DNA of 64,000 bases from Sunxiuqinia rutila. Its GTDB lineage: Bacteria > Bacteroidota > Bacteroidia > Bacteroidales > Prolixibacteraceae. The stretch spans positions 71,438-135,437 of the forward strand of contig NZ_JBNGOT010000012.1 of the NCBI RefSeq assembly GCF_050589705.1, given 5' to 3'. The notes under the pieces were generated by a model, which saw nothing but the letters and a program-made list of their open reading frames with translations, was not told where the DNA came from and did no database searches. A program made the position numbers and the translations under genes. Shown here piece after piece: positions 26,434 through 34,849 of this stretch; position 1 is the stretch's first letter, and the number at the start of each line of letters is the position of its first letter.

Positions 26434-28014
26434 CTAGTCCAACTCAAAGACAGTCAACACCGCTGCATGGTCGGAAGGGAACATGATTGGGTGGTAGTCG
26501 ATCACTTTGGATTCAATTGGGTTTAAATTACCTTGATAATAGATGTAGTCGATACGATCACGCAAGCCATCTCGCTCAGAGGATGTGGCAGCACGTGGAG
26601 TCCACGTAAAGCCAGGATCCAACAAAGGGTTAATGTGAAGTTCACGGTAACTGTCTTTAAATCCGGCTTTCAACATTTCCTGACTAACCGGCCATTCAAC
26701 CGTGTAATCGTAGTGCAGCTTTTTAGTGGCTTCTGTCCAATCGAGATGAGAGCCACTATTAAAATCGCCCAACATGATCACCGGCCGTTTTGATGCTTCA
26801 GCATATATTGGCTTAATTTCCTTCAGAATACTTTTTACTTCAGCATGCCGCGTTTCGCCCTCCGCTTGAATCAGTTGCTGAGAAGACAGCTCCATTTTAG
26901 CTACATCGGCACAATAATCGGGAAGATAATGCAACCAGGTATCCAGAACAGCTAACTCTCGGTTACCGCCAAGATCAAGGATGGCACCCCCGAAATTAAA
27001 TGGACGAAAAGCTTTCACCGTTTCTTTGATCGGAAACCGGCTCATGATGCTCAGGTTAGAACTAATCAGGTAAAAATAATACCCCAGCGAATCGGCAATC
27101 GCCTCCCCAGACCCGTAAGTCTCAATCAAGCCAACCACATCGGGCTGAGCCTGCTTAATCGTCTCAATGACCCGCTCCAAGCCAACATGCTTGCCATAGC
27201 GTCGTCCGCCATGCCAGATATTCCATACCATCACCCGAATTGGAGCGATGAGTTTTTCTGGACATTCTAAAGTTTTAAAGCGACTATAATCAGTCTGAAT
27301 TGTTTCAACAGTCATCAATTCATTGTCGATCACCACCTCATCCAAGTGTCCGTTAAAAGCCGTCCATTGGCCAAAGGAACCAGCTTCCCAATACTCATCG
27401 GTTCCTCCAACCACAGTTCTGTTCGTATTTTCCAGGCTTCCAATTTCCGGAGTATTGTAGATAGCCACATTTTGCCCATCCAGAAAAAACCAAAGCTCCC
27501 CTTTTTCCCGGTTTAGGCAGAATGCCAGTTGGTGCCATTCGCCATCGTTAATCGCCTGACGAGGAATATTGGGCTGATAAGTGTAGCTGTTCTTTCCATC
27601 AGAAATTACAGCCCCCCAAGCTCCTGTTGGCTGAGTAAAAATACTCCACCCCACTCCTTTCAAATCCCCGTCTGCCTTGTTACCGATAATCGTTGCTCCC
27701 TGCTTTGCTCCGGGCAAAGTTTTCACCCACACACAAACCGACAAATCATTCGATGCACTATAATCCGGCGTCTCCAGACTATCGACGACCAAAGGCTGAC
27801 GAAGCATTGCTTTTTCAGATAAATCAAGCGCACGACCGGATACACCAGCAGCCCATGCTGGTCGCTGCAACTCGGTAACATATACAGCCGCTTCCTTTTC
27901 AACTTTGGGATAGTACTTTTCGGCATCGCCTTCAAAACCGGAGTAAAAGCGTGTTTGAGCCAAACAATACAGGCCCATTGCAAACAGAATCGTTGTAAAA
28001 AGTAGCTTTTTCAT
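26434..28014 (-). CDS. LamG-like domain fused to an EEP phosphatase, secreted
   Basis: The 526-aa product has a Sec signal peptide ending near LAQ (about residue 20). The N-terminal half is a concanavalin-A-like LamG fold (about 40-230; VCVWVKT, DGEWHQLAF and a final HLDEVVI). The C-terminal half is an EEP phosphatase (about 255-526) with MVWNIWHGG, GLIETYG, LGDFNSGSHLDW, RDRIDYIYY and PSDHAAVLTVF. The EEP half resembles the 21033-22115 protein closely in its GDFN...HLDWTEATK and GFKD.YRE regions, suggesting duplication within the locus. The LamG domain may anchor the enzyme to glycan. The substrate is unknown. Confidence 0.85.
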   Translation of the reverse strand: MKKLLFTTILFAMGLYCLAQTRFYSGFEGDAEKYYPKVEKEAAVYVTELQRPAWAAGVSGRALDLSEKAMLRQPLVVDSLETPDYSASNDLSVCVWVKTLPGAKQGATIIGNKADGDLKGVGWSIFTQPTGAWGAVISDGKNSYTYQPNIPRQAINDGEWHQLAFCLNREKGELWFFLDGQNVAIYNTPEIGSLENTNRTVVGGTDEYWEAGSFGQWTAFNGHLDEVVIDNELMTVETIQTDYSRFKTLECPEKLIAPIRVMVWNIWHGGRRYGKHVGLERVIETIKQAQPDVVGLIETYGSGEAIADSLGYYFYLISSNLSIMSRFPIKETVKAFRPFNFGGAILDLGGNRELAVLDTWLHYLPDYCADVAKMELSSQQLIQAEGETRHAEVKSILKEIKPIYAEASKRPVIMLGDFNSGSHLDWTEATKKLHYDYTVEWPVSQEMLKAGFKDSYRELHINPLLDPGFTWTPRAATSSERDGLRDRIDYIYYQGNLNPIESKVIDYHPIMFPSDHAAVLTVFELD

Positions 28015-28175
28015 TCTAAGTTAGATTTTAGAACCTCAATAGGTCATAAGATGTTCAGATTTCATACTGCCAGACTTTTGCATTGACTCACTAATTTACA
28101 AAACATTAAAAATCAGCAAATATGAAATTTCGACGAATTTCTTAGAATCACACCTTAGTCACCTCATTCTATTTT

Positions 28176-30671
28176 TTAGTTTGCCTGGAAGCAATATACA
28201 TTTCCGGCAAAATCGCAGATATAAAACCTTTTTCCATCCACGGCTGTCGATGTTACCACCGGTGCTCCCAGTTCCGTTTTCCACAATAGTTTTCCGCTAG
28301 TTGCATCCAAGGCATAAACCCGACCATCCATCGCGCCAAAAACCAATTTATCGCCAATCAGCATAGGTGTCGATTCGATACTCTGCTGACGATCGGCATA
28401 ATATGAAGGCGTGTAAAGCAAAGCCGACTCGACTTCGAACCGCCAAAGCTGTTCTCCTGTTTCGCGGCTAACAGCAGCAATTCCCGGATGAGAACCAGCA
28501 ACAATAAAACGATCCTTCAAAATAATTGGTGCTGATGTTCCACTTTGTTGCATGCCTGTTTCATAGGTCTGAATTGTTTTGCCGGTTTTCAGTTCCAACT
28601 GGTGCAAAATGCCAGGAACCGCTTTCTCCGTTCCCTTTCCGCTTACCCAAAGCGAACCATCTTTATAGCTCAAAACGCCATCGCGAAAGCGCAAGCCTGC
28701 ATCGCCTCGTTTCCACAATAATTCGCCCGTGTGTCGGTTGTGGGCATAAATAGCCCCCCATTGGCTCGATGCAATCAATACATCATCAGCAATGGTCATG
28801 GTTGGCGTTGTTCCGTTACCACCACCCCATGCTTCATTTGTCCATTGAGGCTTACCCGTCAACACGTTTAAGGCAGAAAGTGATTTCCCGAAACCGGAAT
28901 AAACCAGTTGTCCATCGGTCACGATACCGTTGACAATCCCCGGCAAGCGATTATGATTCAGATCACGCTTCCAACGAAGTTTTCCGGTTAAAACATCAAC
29001 CGCGTAAGTTACTCCCAGCATATCTACCGCAATGGCAATTCCCTGTGCCACGACTAGCTGATTTTTCACACTGTTTTGAGTCGGATAGCGCCACCGCTCA
29101 ACTCCGGTTGTTGCATCCATTCCGACCAGGTAACAATTTTGAGTATCACCATCATCAAAGCTTGCCGTAACCAGCATGTTTTCATACAATACCGGTGAAC
29201 TCATGAAAATGTTACTTCCAACGTTGCTTGTCCACTGCAATTGGTACGGCATTTCATGTTCCTCATCAACCACTGGGCTGTGAGCCGGATTTCCGGCTAA
29301 GTTAAACCATTCACCATTTACATTGGTCTTTTTCGGTTGTTCAGCCGAAAAAGAATGCTTGGCATTGAGTATTTCGCCACTGTGCAAAAAAGCATTGACC
29401 ACCAGGGTATAGCTGTCGCTTTCTTCGGGTTTTAATGTTGCCGCCCAGGTCCAGTCCGATTTTTGTGCCATTGGCTTCCATCTGCTTCCATCCAACGATG
29501 AGTTCCAGTTAAAACCTTCATCACCATAAATAGCATAGCGGACACTATCCACCGCAACACCCGTATGATAAATATTGGCAGCCAGCTGAAGTTGCCCATC
29601 AGTAGTTAAAACCGCCATTTCTTTTTGTGGACTGATTATTTTGATCTCCCGGTTAAGGCTTGTCCACTTAAAATGCGAAGAGGTGTTTCCTTGCTCATCC
29701 ACATCAACCACCCGGAATCCTGATGGAGAATGATCGATACCTCCGGCAGCCAAAGTTGATGTGCCATACGACATCACACCTGACGTGCCGTGTTCTTTGG
29801 CCATGTTGGTATGCCAATGCCCATACAGCCAAGCTTTCAGGTTGGATTCATTCAGGCTGATTACTTCCTGATCATTTACTTTAAAGTCAAACGCTTCACC
29901 ATTAGTCAATAAATCGTGGTTGAAGAATATTTTGGACTGTTCTGCTGGATAAGCTTTCAGAAGGTTTTTCAACCAGGTACCAATTTCTTCCCGGTTGAAG
30001 GAAGGTTTGTAGTCTCCTCCCATCATCGGTGTGACAACGAACAGGGTGTTTGCTTCTTCAAAAGCATACCATGCCGGCCCAAAACACTGTTCGAAAAATT
30101 GCTCACCATAATCGCCTTTGATCATGTCGTGGTTTCCCAAACAATAATAAACAGGCACTCCAAAGGATTTCTGATTGACATGTTCTGCATGCCAGGCCAT
30201 CCCACTTTGGTAGCAAATATCGCCGGTATGAATGATAAAATCAGGCTGATGCACCTGGGCATATTGCTTCAGTTGATCCACCCAATCCCGATATTCAAAT
30301 GTTTCGGTATCGGAAATATGGACGAAACTTGCTTCTTGCTTTCGTTGGCGGGGGCTAATGGCAAACACATAGTCCTGCACACCTGATTTTACGGGCAAAT
30401 AGGTCTGCAAACAAGTAAAATCGGCCGCGGGATAAAGGGTCACAAAACGTTGTTTTTCCCACCCGGGCAAACTAAAATTCCCCTTCTTGTCCGTCTTTAC
30501 TACATGGAGTCCGTCAGACACGACACAGTCTTTTGCGCCACGCTCACCAGCATCCATTTTTCCATTGTTATTCGTATCGACAAACACACGCCCATTGAGT
30601 TGTGCCCTCGATACGAATACACTCAAAAGGATCGATAAAAGTGTTAGAATTATTGCTGAAAGTTTCTTCAT
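28176..30671 (-). CDS. SdrD-like domain, calcineurin-like phosphoesterase and PQQ-type beta-propeller in one secreted protein
   Basis: The 831-aa protein has a signal peptide (to about residue 23). An SdrD B-like segment (VFVDTNNNGKMDAGERG, about 29-45) precedes a calcineurin-like domain (about 95-330) with IIHTGDI, CLGNHD, FFNHD and YGHWH. The first metal motif reads SDTE rather than D-x-H. A beta-sandwich region follows (about 345-450), then a pyrroloquinoline-quinone-like eight-blade propeller (about 470-831) with repeated TG..LW/RW blades. The propeller may be structural or bind a ligand; nothing shows that PQQ is bound. It is the largest member of the phosphoesterase block. The combination of domains is uncommon, and function is uncertain beyond a phosphoesterase. 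Confidence 0.82.
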   Translation of the reverse strand: MKKLSAIILTLLSILLSVFVSRAQLNGRVFVDTNNNGKMDAGERGAKDCVVSDGLHVVKTDKKGNFSLPGWEKQRFVTLYPAADFTCLQTYLPVKSGVQDYVFAISPRQRKQEASFVHISDTETFEYRDWVDQLKQYAQVHQPDFIIHTGDICYQSGMAWHAEHVNQKSFGVPVYYCLGNHDMIKGDYGEQFFEQCFGPAWYAFEEANTLFVVTPMMGGDYKPSFNREEIGTWLKNLLKAYPAEQSKIFFNHDLLTNGEAFDFKVNDQEVISLNESNLKAWLYGHWHTNMAKEHGTSGVMSYGTSTLAAGGIDHSPSGFRVVDVDEQGNTSSHFKWTSLNREIKIISPQKEMAVLTTDGQLQLAANIYHTGVAVDSVRYAIYGDEGFNWNSSLDGSRWKPMAQKSDWTWAATLKPEESDSYTLVVNAFLHSGEILNAKHSFSAEQPKKTNVNGEWFNLAGNPAHSPVVDEEHEMPYQLQWTSNVGSNIFMSSPVLYENMLVTASFDDGDTQNCYLVGMDATTGVERWRYPTQNSVKNQLVVAQGIAIAVDMLGVTYAVDVLTGKLRWKRDLNHNRLPGIVNGIVTDGQLVYSGFGKSLSALNVLTGKPQWTNEAWGGGNGTTPTMTIADDVLIASSQWGAIYAHNRHTGELLWKRGDAGLRFRDGVLSYKDGSLWVSGKGTEKAVPGILHQLELKTGKTIQTYETGMQQSGTSAPIILKDRFIVAGSHPGIAAVSRETGEQLWRFEVESALLYTPSYYADRQQSIESTPMLIGDKLVFGAMDGRVYALDATSGKLLWKTELGAPVVTSTAVDGKRFYICDFAGNVYCFQAN

Positions 30672-30776
30672 GATCTGATTATTTATTATGTAGACCTGGC
30701 ATATTCAGATGCTCAGATTGTCAGTTTGAAACGATTTTAAAACGGGCAATCCTAGCATCTGTTTATCTAAAGCTAA

Positions 30777-32543
30777 CTACTTAGAAAGGCTCTCCAATGT
30801 TTCTTTACCGTCCTTCATCAACTCGTTAAAATCAGCAGGCCGTGCGGTAACATTGCAGCGTGAAAGCAGCTCATTCAACTGTCTTAGTTTGTCTTGAGAC
30901 TCCGCCGATGAATTGTTCTGAAATTCTTCGCGCAACAAGCGGATTTTTTCAGCATCCTGAATACCTTCACGCAAACGCTCGAACCGGATTGAACTACGGG
31001 CATCAGGATAAACAATGTAAGTATCGCCAGCAGGCCAGGTCCGGAAACGCGAGTCAATCAACGGGTCTTTTACCCAGCTGTTATAGGCCCAGCGCAAGAA
31101 ACCATCGAAATCAGCAGCCAGGGTGTACCAACCAATAAACACAGCTTCGGCAGGCTCTGAGAAAGTAAAAACATTTGGAAAAACATCCGAACAGCACACA
31201 TACCAGGTTGAAATATGCCCTTGATCTTTGCGGTATTGCCTAATTTCTGGTTCAATTTCGGCACCAAAAGCAATGCTGAGATCGGTCAGTTGATCCGGGA
31301 ATTTCTTGTAATTATGATGATTGTCTGCAAAGCCAACACCAAGCTCCGGTGCTTGCTCTTTAAGTAACTTCATGGTAGCGCTCATTTCGGCTGGTGACCG
31401 TTCATCCATCGCCATACAAGCAATTTCCTTCCATCCTTTTTGTTCCAGGTGATTGAGAAAATCCTTCAGGAAAGGAGTCCAGACTTCTTCAAACTCTTTG
31501 GTTCCGGCTTTAGCCACCATTTTTACTTCTTCACCACTGGCAACATCAAAATAGTAAAGCTCATTTCCCCAGGGTACCATTGAATAGCAGCTAATTTGCT
31601 TATCAATTCCCAGATCCAACATGAATTGCACCCACTGATCAAAGATGGTGTAGTCGTAAGTCCAGCTTCCGTCAGCCTGCTTATTCCAGGCAATCATGGA
31701 GCCAAAAGCGTCTTCGGTCTGTCCTCCCCACGGACGGTTATTTAAGGTTGCTGTAATCACTTTCTGCCCGGCGTCAGCCAGCATCTTCATCAGTGGTTTC
31801 AGCAAAGCCCAGTGCTCAGCAGACCAAAGTTCCACATTATGCACACGAGCCACTGCGTATGGGTTTTGCCATAAATCCAGGTGGAATTTCCATTCCGATG
31901 GTTCTGGCAGAATGCGGTCCCCCACTTCAAGCTTAAATGTAAACTTACTGTGTTTTTTACCATCCAGCTTTACTTTCAGGGTGGAAGTGTAAGTTCCGGG
32001 GGTAGCATCGGCAGGAACATCAAATGTAAGCCACACTGGCCGGGTTGATTGGCCTTCCATTTCGAAAGCAGGAAGCGGGTCAAGTACATCCGCCCTGGTC
32101 AGGGCAATAAAATCTTCGGGTTTGCGATACCCACATCCAGGGCCAAACTCGTCAGTTAGTACGTAACGAACAAAACGGGCCTGAGCAATTTCTGCTGGCA
32201 ACGTTTTCCCATCTGCTGATTTGAAATCAGAAAATTGGCACTCCACAATTCCTGCCGGTTCATTATTCCACAAAACCAGTTGTGCCGAAATGACTTCATT
32301 GCGCCAGGCAAATCCATTCCAGGTGGTTTTCGGCTCCAAGTCCGGAATCAAACTTTTATTGTACCGATTGTCGATCGAACCAATTGTTGCATGCAACCCC
32401 GGCTTAACCACACTCCAGTCGGTCAGGGTATCGGCCGAAGGGTCAGGCGCCTCCGCATAGGTTTTTGGGGCCTCTACTTTTCCGGGAGCTGAACATCCCA
32501 GAATGAAAACAAAAAATAAGGCAATTAAAGATAGATTCTTCAT
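30777..32543 (-). CDS. GH123-like (DUF4091) lipoprotein, possible beta-N-acetylgalactosaminidase
   Basis: The 588-aa product has a lipobox (FILGC, Cys17) and an N-terminal beta-sandwich (to about 220, including a TPGTYTSTLKVKL segment). The barrel carries the Asp-Glu pair D380-E381 (AMDERSPAEM), and the C-terminal part has the DUF4091 signature (SIRFERLREGIQDAEKI). Its length and domain order fit canonical GH123 beta-N-acetylgalactosaminidases better than the larger paralogue at 17101-19389. It sits between a GH20 gene and the phosphoesterase block. Substrate-assisted cleavage of beta-GalNAc is the family activity; the exact linkage is not known. Confidence 0.83.
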   Translation of the reverse strand: MKNLSLIALFFVFILGCSAPGKVEAPKTYAEAPDPSADTLTDWSVVKPGLHATIGSIDNRYNKSLIPDLEPKTTWNGFAWRNEVISAQLVLWNNEPAGIVECQFSDFKSADGKTLPAEIAQARFVRYVLTDEFGPGCGYRKPEDFIALTRADVLDPLPAFEMEGQSTRPVWLTFDVPADATPGTYTSTLKVKLDGKKHSKFTFKLEVGDRILPEPSEWKFHLDLWQNPYAVARVHNVELWSAEHWALLKPLMKMLADAGQKVITATLNNRPWGGQTEDAFGSMIAWNKQADGSWTYDYTIFDQWVQFMLDLGIDKQISCYSMVPWGNELYYFDVASGEEVKMVAKAGTKEFEEVWTPFLKDFLNHLEQKGWKEIACMAMDERSPAEMSATMKLLKEQAPELGVGFADNHHNYKKFPDQLTDLSIAFGAEIEPEIRQYRKDQGHISTWYVCCSDVFPNVFTFSEPAEAVFIGWYTLAADFDGFLRWAYNSWVKDPLIDSRFRTWPAGDTYIVYPDARSSIRFERLREGIQDAEKIRLLREEFQNNSSAESQDKLRQLNELLSRCNVTARPADFNELMKDGKETLESLSK

Positions 32544-32640
32544 TATTGTATCGATTTTAAATTAGTCATTCTTATCCTATTATTTTTCCTCAGTATTAAG
32601 TACTTTTTGGATGAGTATCTTGAAAAGCCACTCCTTCCAT

Positions 32641-34743
32641 TCAATTTTCAAATTCTTTCAATTGATCTGGAGAAAACTGCAGCCCTTTCATTTCCAAAGG
32701 AATAAATGTAAACATCCAGTTCTGAAAATCCGTTTTATAAGGAATCTTAACCACAATTCGATTCCAACCTTGTTTCAGGTTCACTTTTGCCGGTTTACGC
32801 AGCCAGTAAAGCTCTTCGTCAGTCCACGGGATCTCTTGCTCATCAGGAGTTCCCCACCCCGTTTGCTTACTCGAACGCCACCCGGGATTCTCCCATTCCG
32901 GCCCCTTTAGCTCGACTCCATTTACCCACAAGCTTCCACCGCAATTATCCCATGAGCCATTTTGGGGTATTCCGGAGTAAACACGATTAGCCCGCAAAGG
33001 TGTTTCGAAATTGATCCAGGTATCTACTTCCTGATTGCGATCACTGTATAGGTATGTTTGGGCATAAACAGTTTGTCCGGCCTCCGCTTCAGGGAAATAA
33101 CCATCTTTCAACCACCGCTGTTTCAGGACAAGCGTATTGCCTGTGGCTAATTTCCAATTGAGCTGCTTTTGTTTCAAAAATTTATCCAGCTTTTGCGTTG
33201 TTCCGGCAAATGCCTTGTCAGCTTCATCGCCATCAAAGGGGCCAGCTAACTTCCAGAATTTATCCGTTTGTTTCAAATACGGGAAAGGGTTATGCTGAAA
33301 ATAGCGCTGTTTATGATCGAGTAAATAACGCTCAAAAGCTTTAAAGTACTTGAAAGCTTCAGTGTCTTTCTGAGGCAAAACAAGCATATATTTCTCCGGA
33401 GCTGTTTTCACATCAGCCGTCCAGCAAGCCCAGGAGTAAGTTAGCAGGCCACTAAAAAACGGGTTTTCGGAGAATGCGTCTTTTTCGAATCGTAAATTGA
33501 CATCGGGCCAAAGACAAATAATTCCGCCTAAAATTTCGTTATCTGATCCTCTGCCCAAAGGCCGAAAAAACAAAGTTGAGATGAACGACATTGGCTCTCC
33601 TGCATTCATGTAGCTCTTTCGGGAATCGATTTCTTTTAAGTTGGCTCCTTTGGGCGGAACAGCTCCCCCCCAGGTTTGGCGAATCACGCTTTTGGGTGCT
33701 TCCAAGCCCGGGCTCCAAACAATCGCCTGTCGATTATTGGATTCAACCACCTCAACCATGCGATTAATAAACTCTTCGGGATTGTTTATATGAATTTCAT
33801 CTGAGCCAATATGAATGAGCGGAGCCATATCCTGAGGAATTTCTTCAAAAAACTCAAGAAGAATCGCTTCCAATGCAGTCATTCCCTCTGCTGATTCCAT
33901 TTTAAAACCCATTGCCTTGGTAAAAGAAGTGCTATGTCCGGGCATATCAATTTCGGGAATAACCTGAATTTGTTTTTTACGGGCATACCGGATTAACTCG
34001 CGGATTTGCACATAAGAATAAAACATTCCCGGATCACGCGTTGGACGATGATTTTCGGCTGCTGTCAGTTGTGGATAAAGCTTACTCTCAATACGCCAGG
34101 CCGGATAATCCGTCAAGTGCCAATGAAACGTATTGTACTTATAAGCGGCCATGACATCAATCAAACTCTTTAACGATGACGTGCTTTGAAAATTACGCCC
34201 TACATCAAGCATAAAGCCACGAACAGCGTGCGCCGGGCGATCATCAATTGAGCAGTATGGAAGTAGTTTTCCCTCTTCATCCGGACTCGCCCGAATCAGC
34301 TGCCTCAAGGTTTGTAGCGCATAAAAAAAACCGGATTCTGTTGAAGCTACAACCTTTACCAAATTATCAGTAACGTCAAGTTTATAAGCTTCTTTTAACA
34401 AGCTTACATCATACTCAAACGCTACAAGATCTTTTGCAGACCAGTCAATTTCAATCCCACGAGAGTTCGAAAGCTCATAAAACTCATCAACAATATTTTG
34501 GGGGAATTCCTTCGGAAAAATTGGACGCCAAGATTGAATACATACATCATCTTTTCCCCAGCTAACCTTTTCAGGATATGGAATGAGCTTAACCTGTGCT
34601 TCCTCAAGATCAGATGAAGAATACCGGGCTTCAAATTCCACCTCAGCATCCTTTTTATCTATCAAAGAGACAACATCCTGCGTATTGCCTTTTAAGCAAA
34701 ACAGAAATAGGAAGAATATGAGTAGTAAAAAATTCTTTTTCAT
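32641..34743 (-). CDS. GH20-like beta-hexosaminidase with C-terminal beta-sandwich, secreted
   Basis: The 700-aa product has a Sec signal (LFLFCLKGNTQ), a GH20 N-terminal domain (to about 150) and a TIM barrel beginning at RGFMLDVGRNF (about 174). It then has FHWHLTDYPAW, PEIDMPGHS and the catalytic acidic pair in HIGSDEIHI. The usual HxGGDE motif has Gly replaced by Ser here, but Asp-Glu is intact. A C-terminal region (about 560-690) with GSLWVNGVELKG looks like a beta-sandwich binding module. GH20 enzymes remove beta-GlcNAc or beta-GalNAc; some act on 6-sulfated HexNAc. It is in a run with two other HexNAc-type enzymes and a sulfatase. Confidence 0.86.
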   Translation of the reverse strand: MKKNFLLLIFFLFLFCLKGNTQDVVSLIDKKDAEVEFEARYSSSDLEEAQVKLIPYPEKVSWGKDDVCIQSWRPIFPKEFPQNIVDEFYELSNSRGIEIDWSAKDLVAFEYDVSLLKEAYKLDVTDNLVKVVASTESGFFYALQTLRQLIRASPDEEGKLLPYCSIDDRPAHAVRGFMLDVGRNFQSTSSLKSLIDVMAAYKYNTFHWHLTDYPAWRIESKLYPQLTAAENHRPTRDPGMFYSYVQIRELIRYARKKQIQVIPEIDMPGHSTSFTKAMGFKMESAEGMTALEAILLEFFEEIPQDMAPLIHIGSDEIHINNPEEFINRMVEVVESNNRQAIVWSPGLEAPKSVIRQTWGGAVPPKGANLKEIDSRKSYMNAGEPMSFISTLFFRPLGRGSDNEILGGIICLWPDVNLRFEKDAFSENPFFSGLLTYSWACWTADVKTAPEKYMLVLPQKDTEAFKYFKAFERYLLDHKQRYFQHNPFPYLKQTDKFWKLAGPFDGDEADKAFAGTTQKLDKFLKQKQLNWKLATGNTLVLKQRWLKDGYFPEAEAGQTVYAQTYLYSDRNQEVDTWINFETPLRANRVYSGIPQNGSWDNCGGSLWVNGVELKGPEWENPGWRSSKQTGWGTPDEQEIPWTDEELYWLRKPAKVNLKQGWNRIVVKIPYKTDFQNWMFTFIPLEMKGLQFSPDQLKEFEN

Positions 34744-34849
34744 TCGTCTAGAATTGTTTGTTTCGATGGTAATTCATGTAACTCGTATCGTTAGAATTTT
34801 GTGTATGAAAGGGCTTTTTATTAGGTTCGTTTCATCGCATTACCAATTC

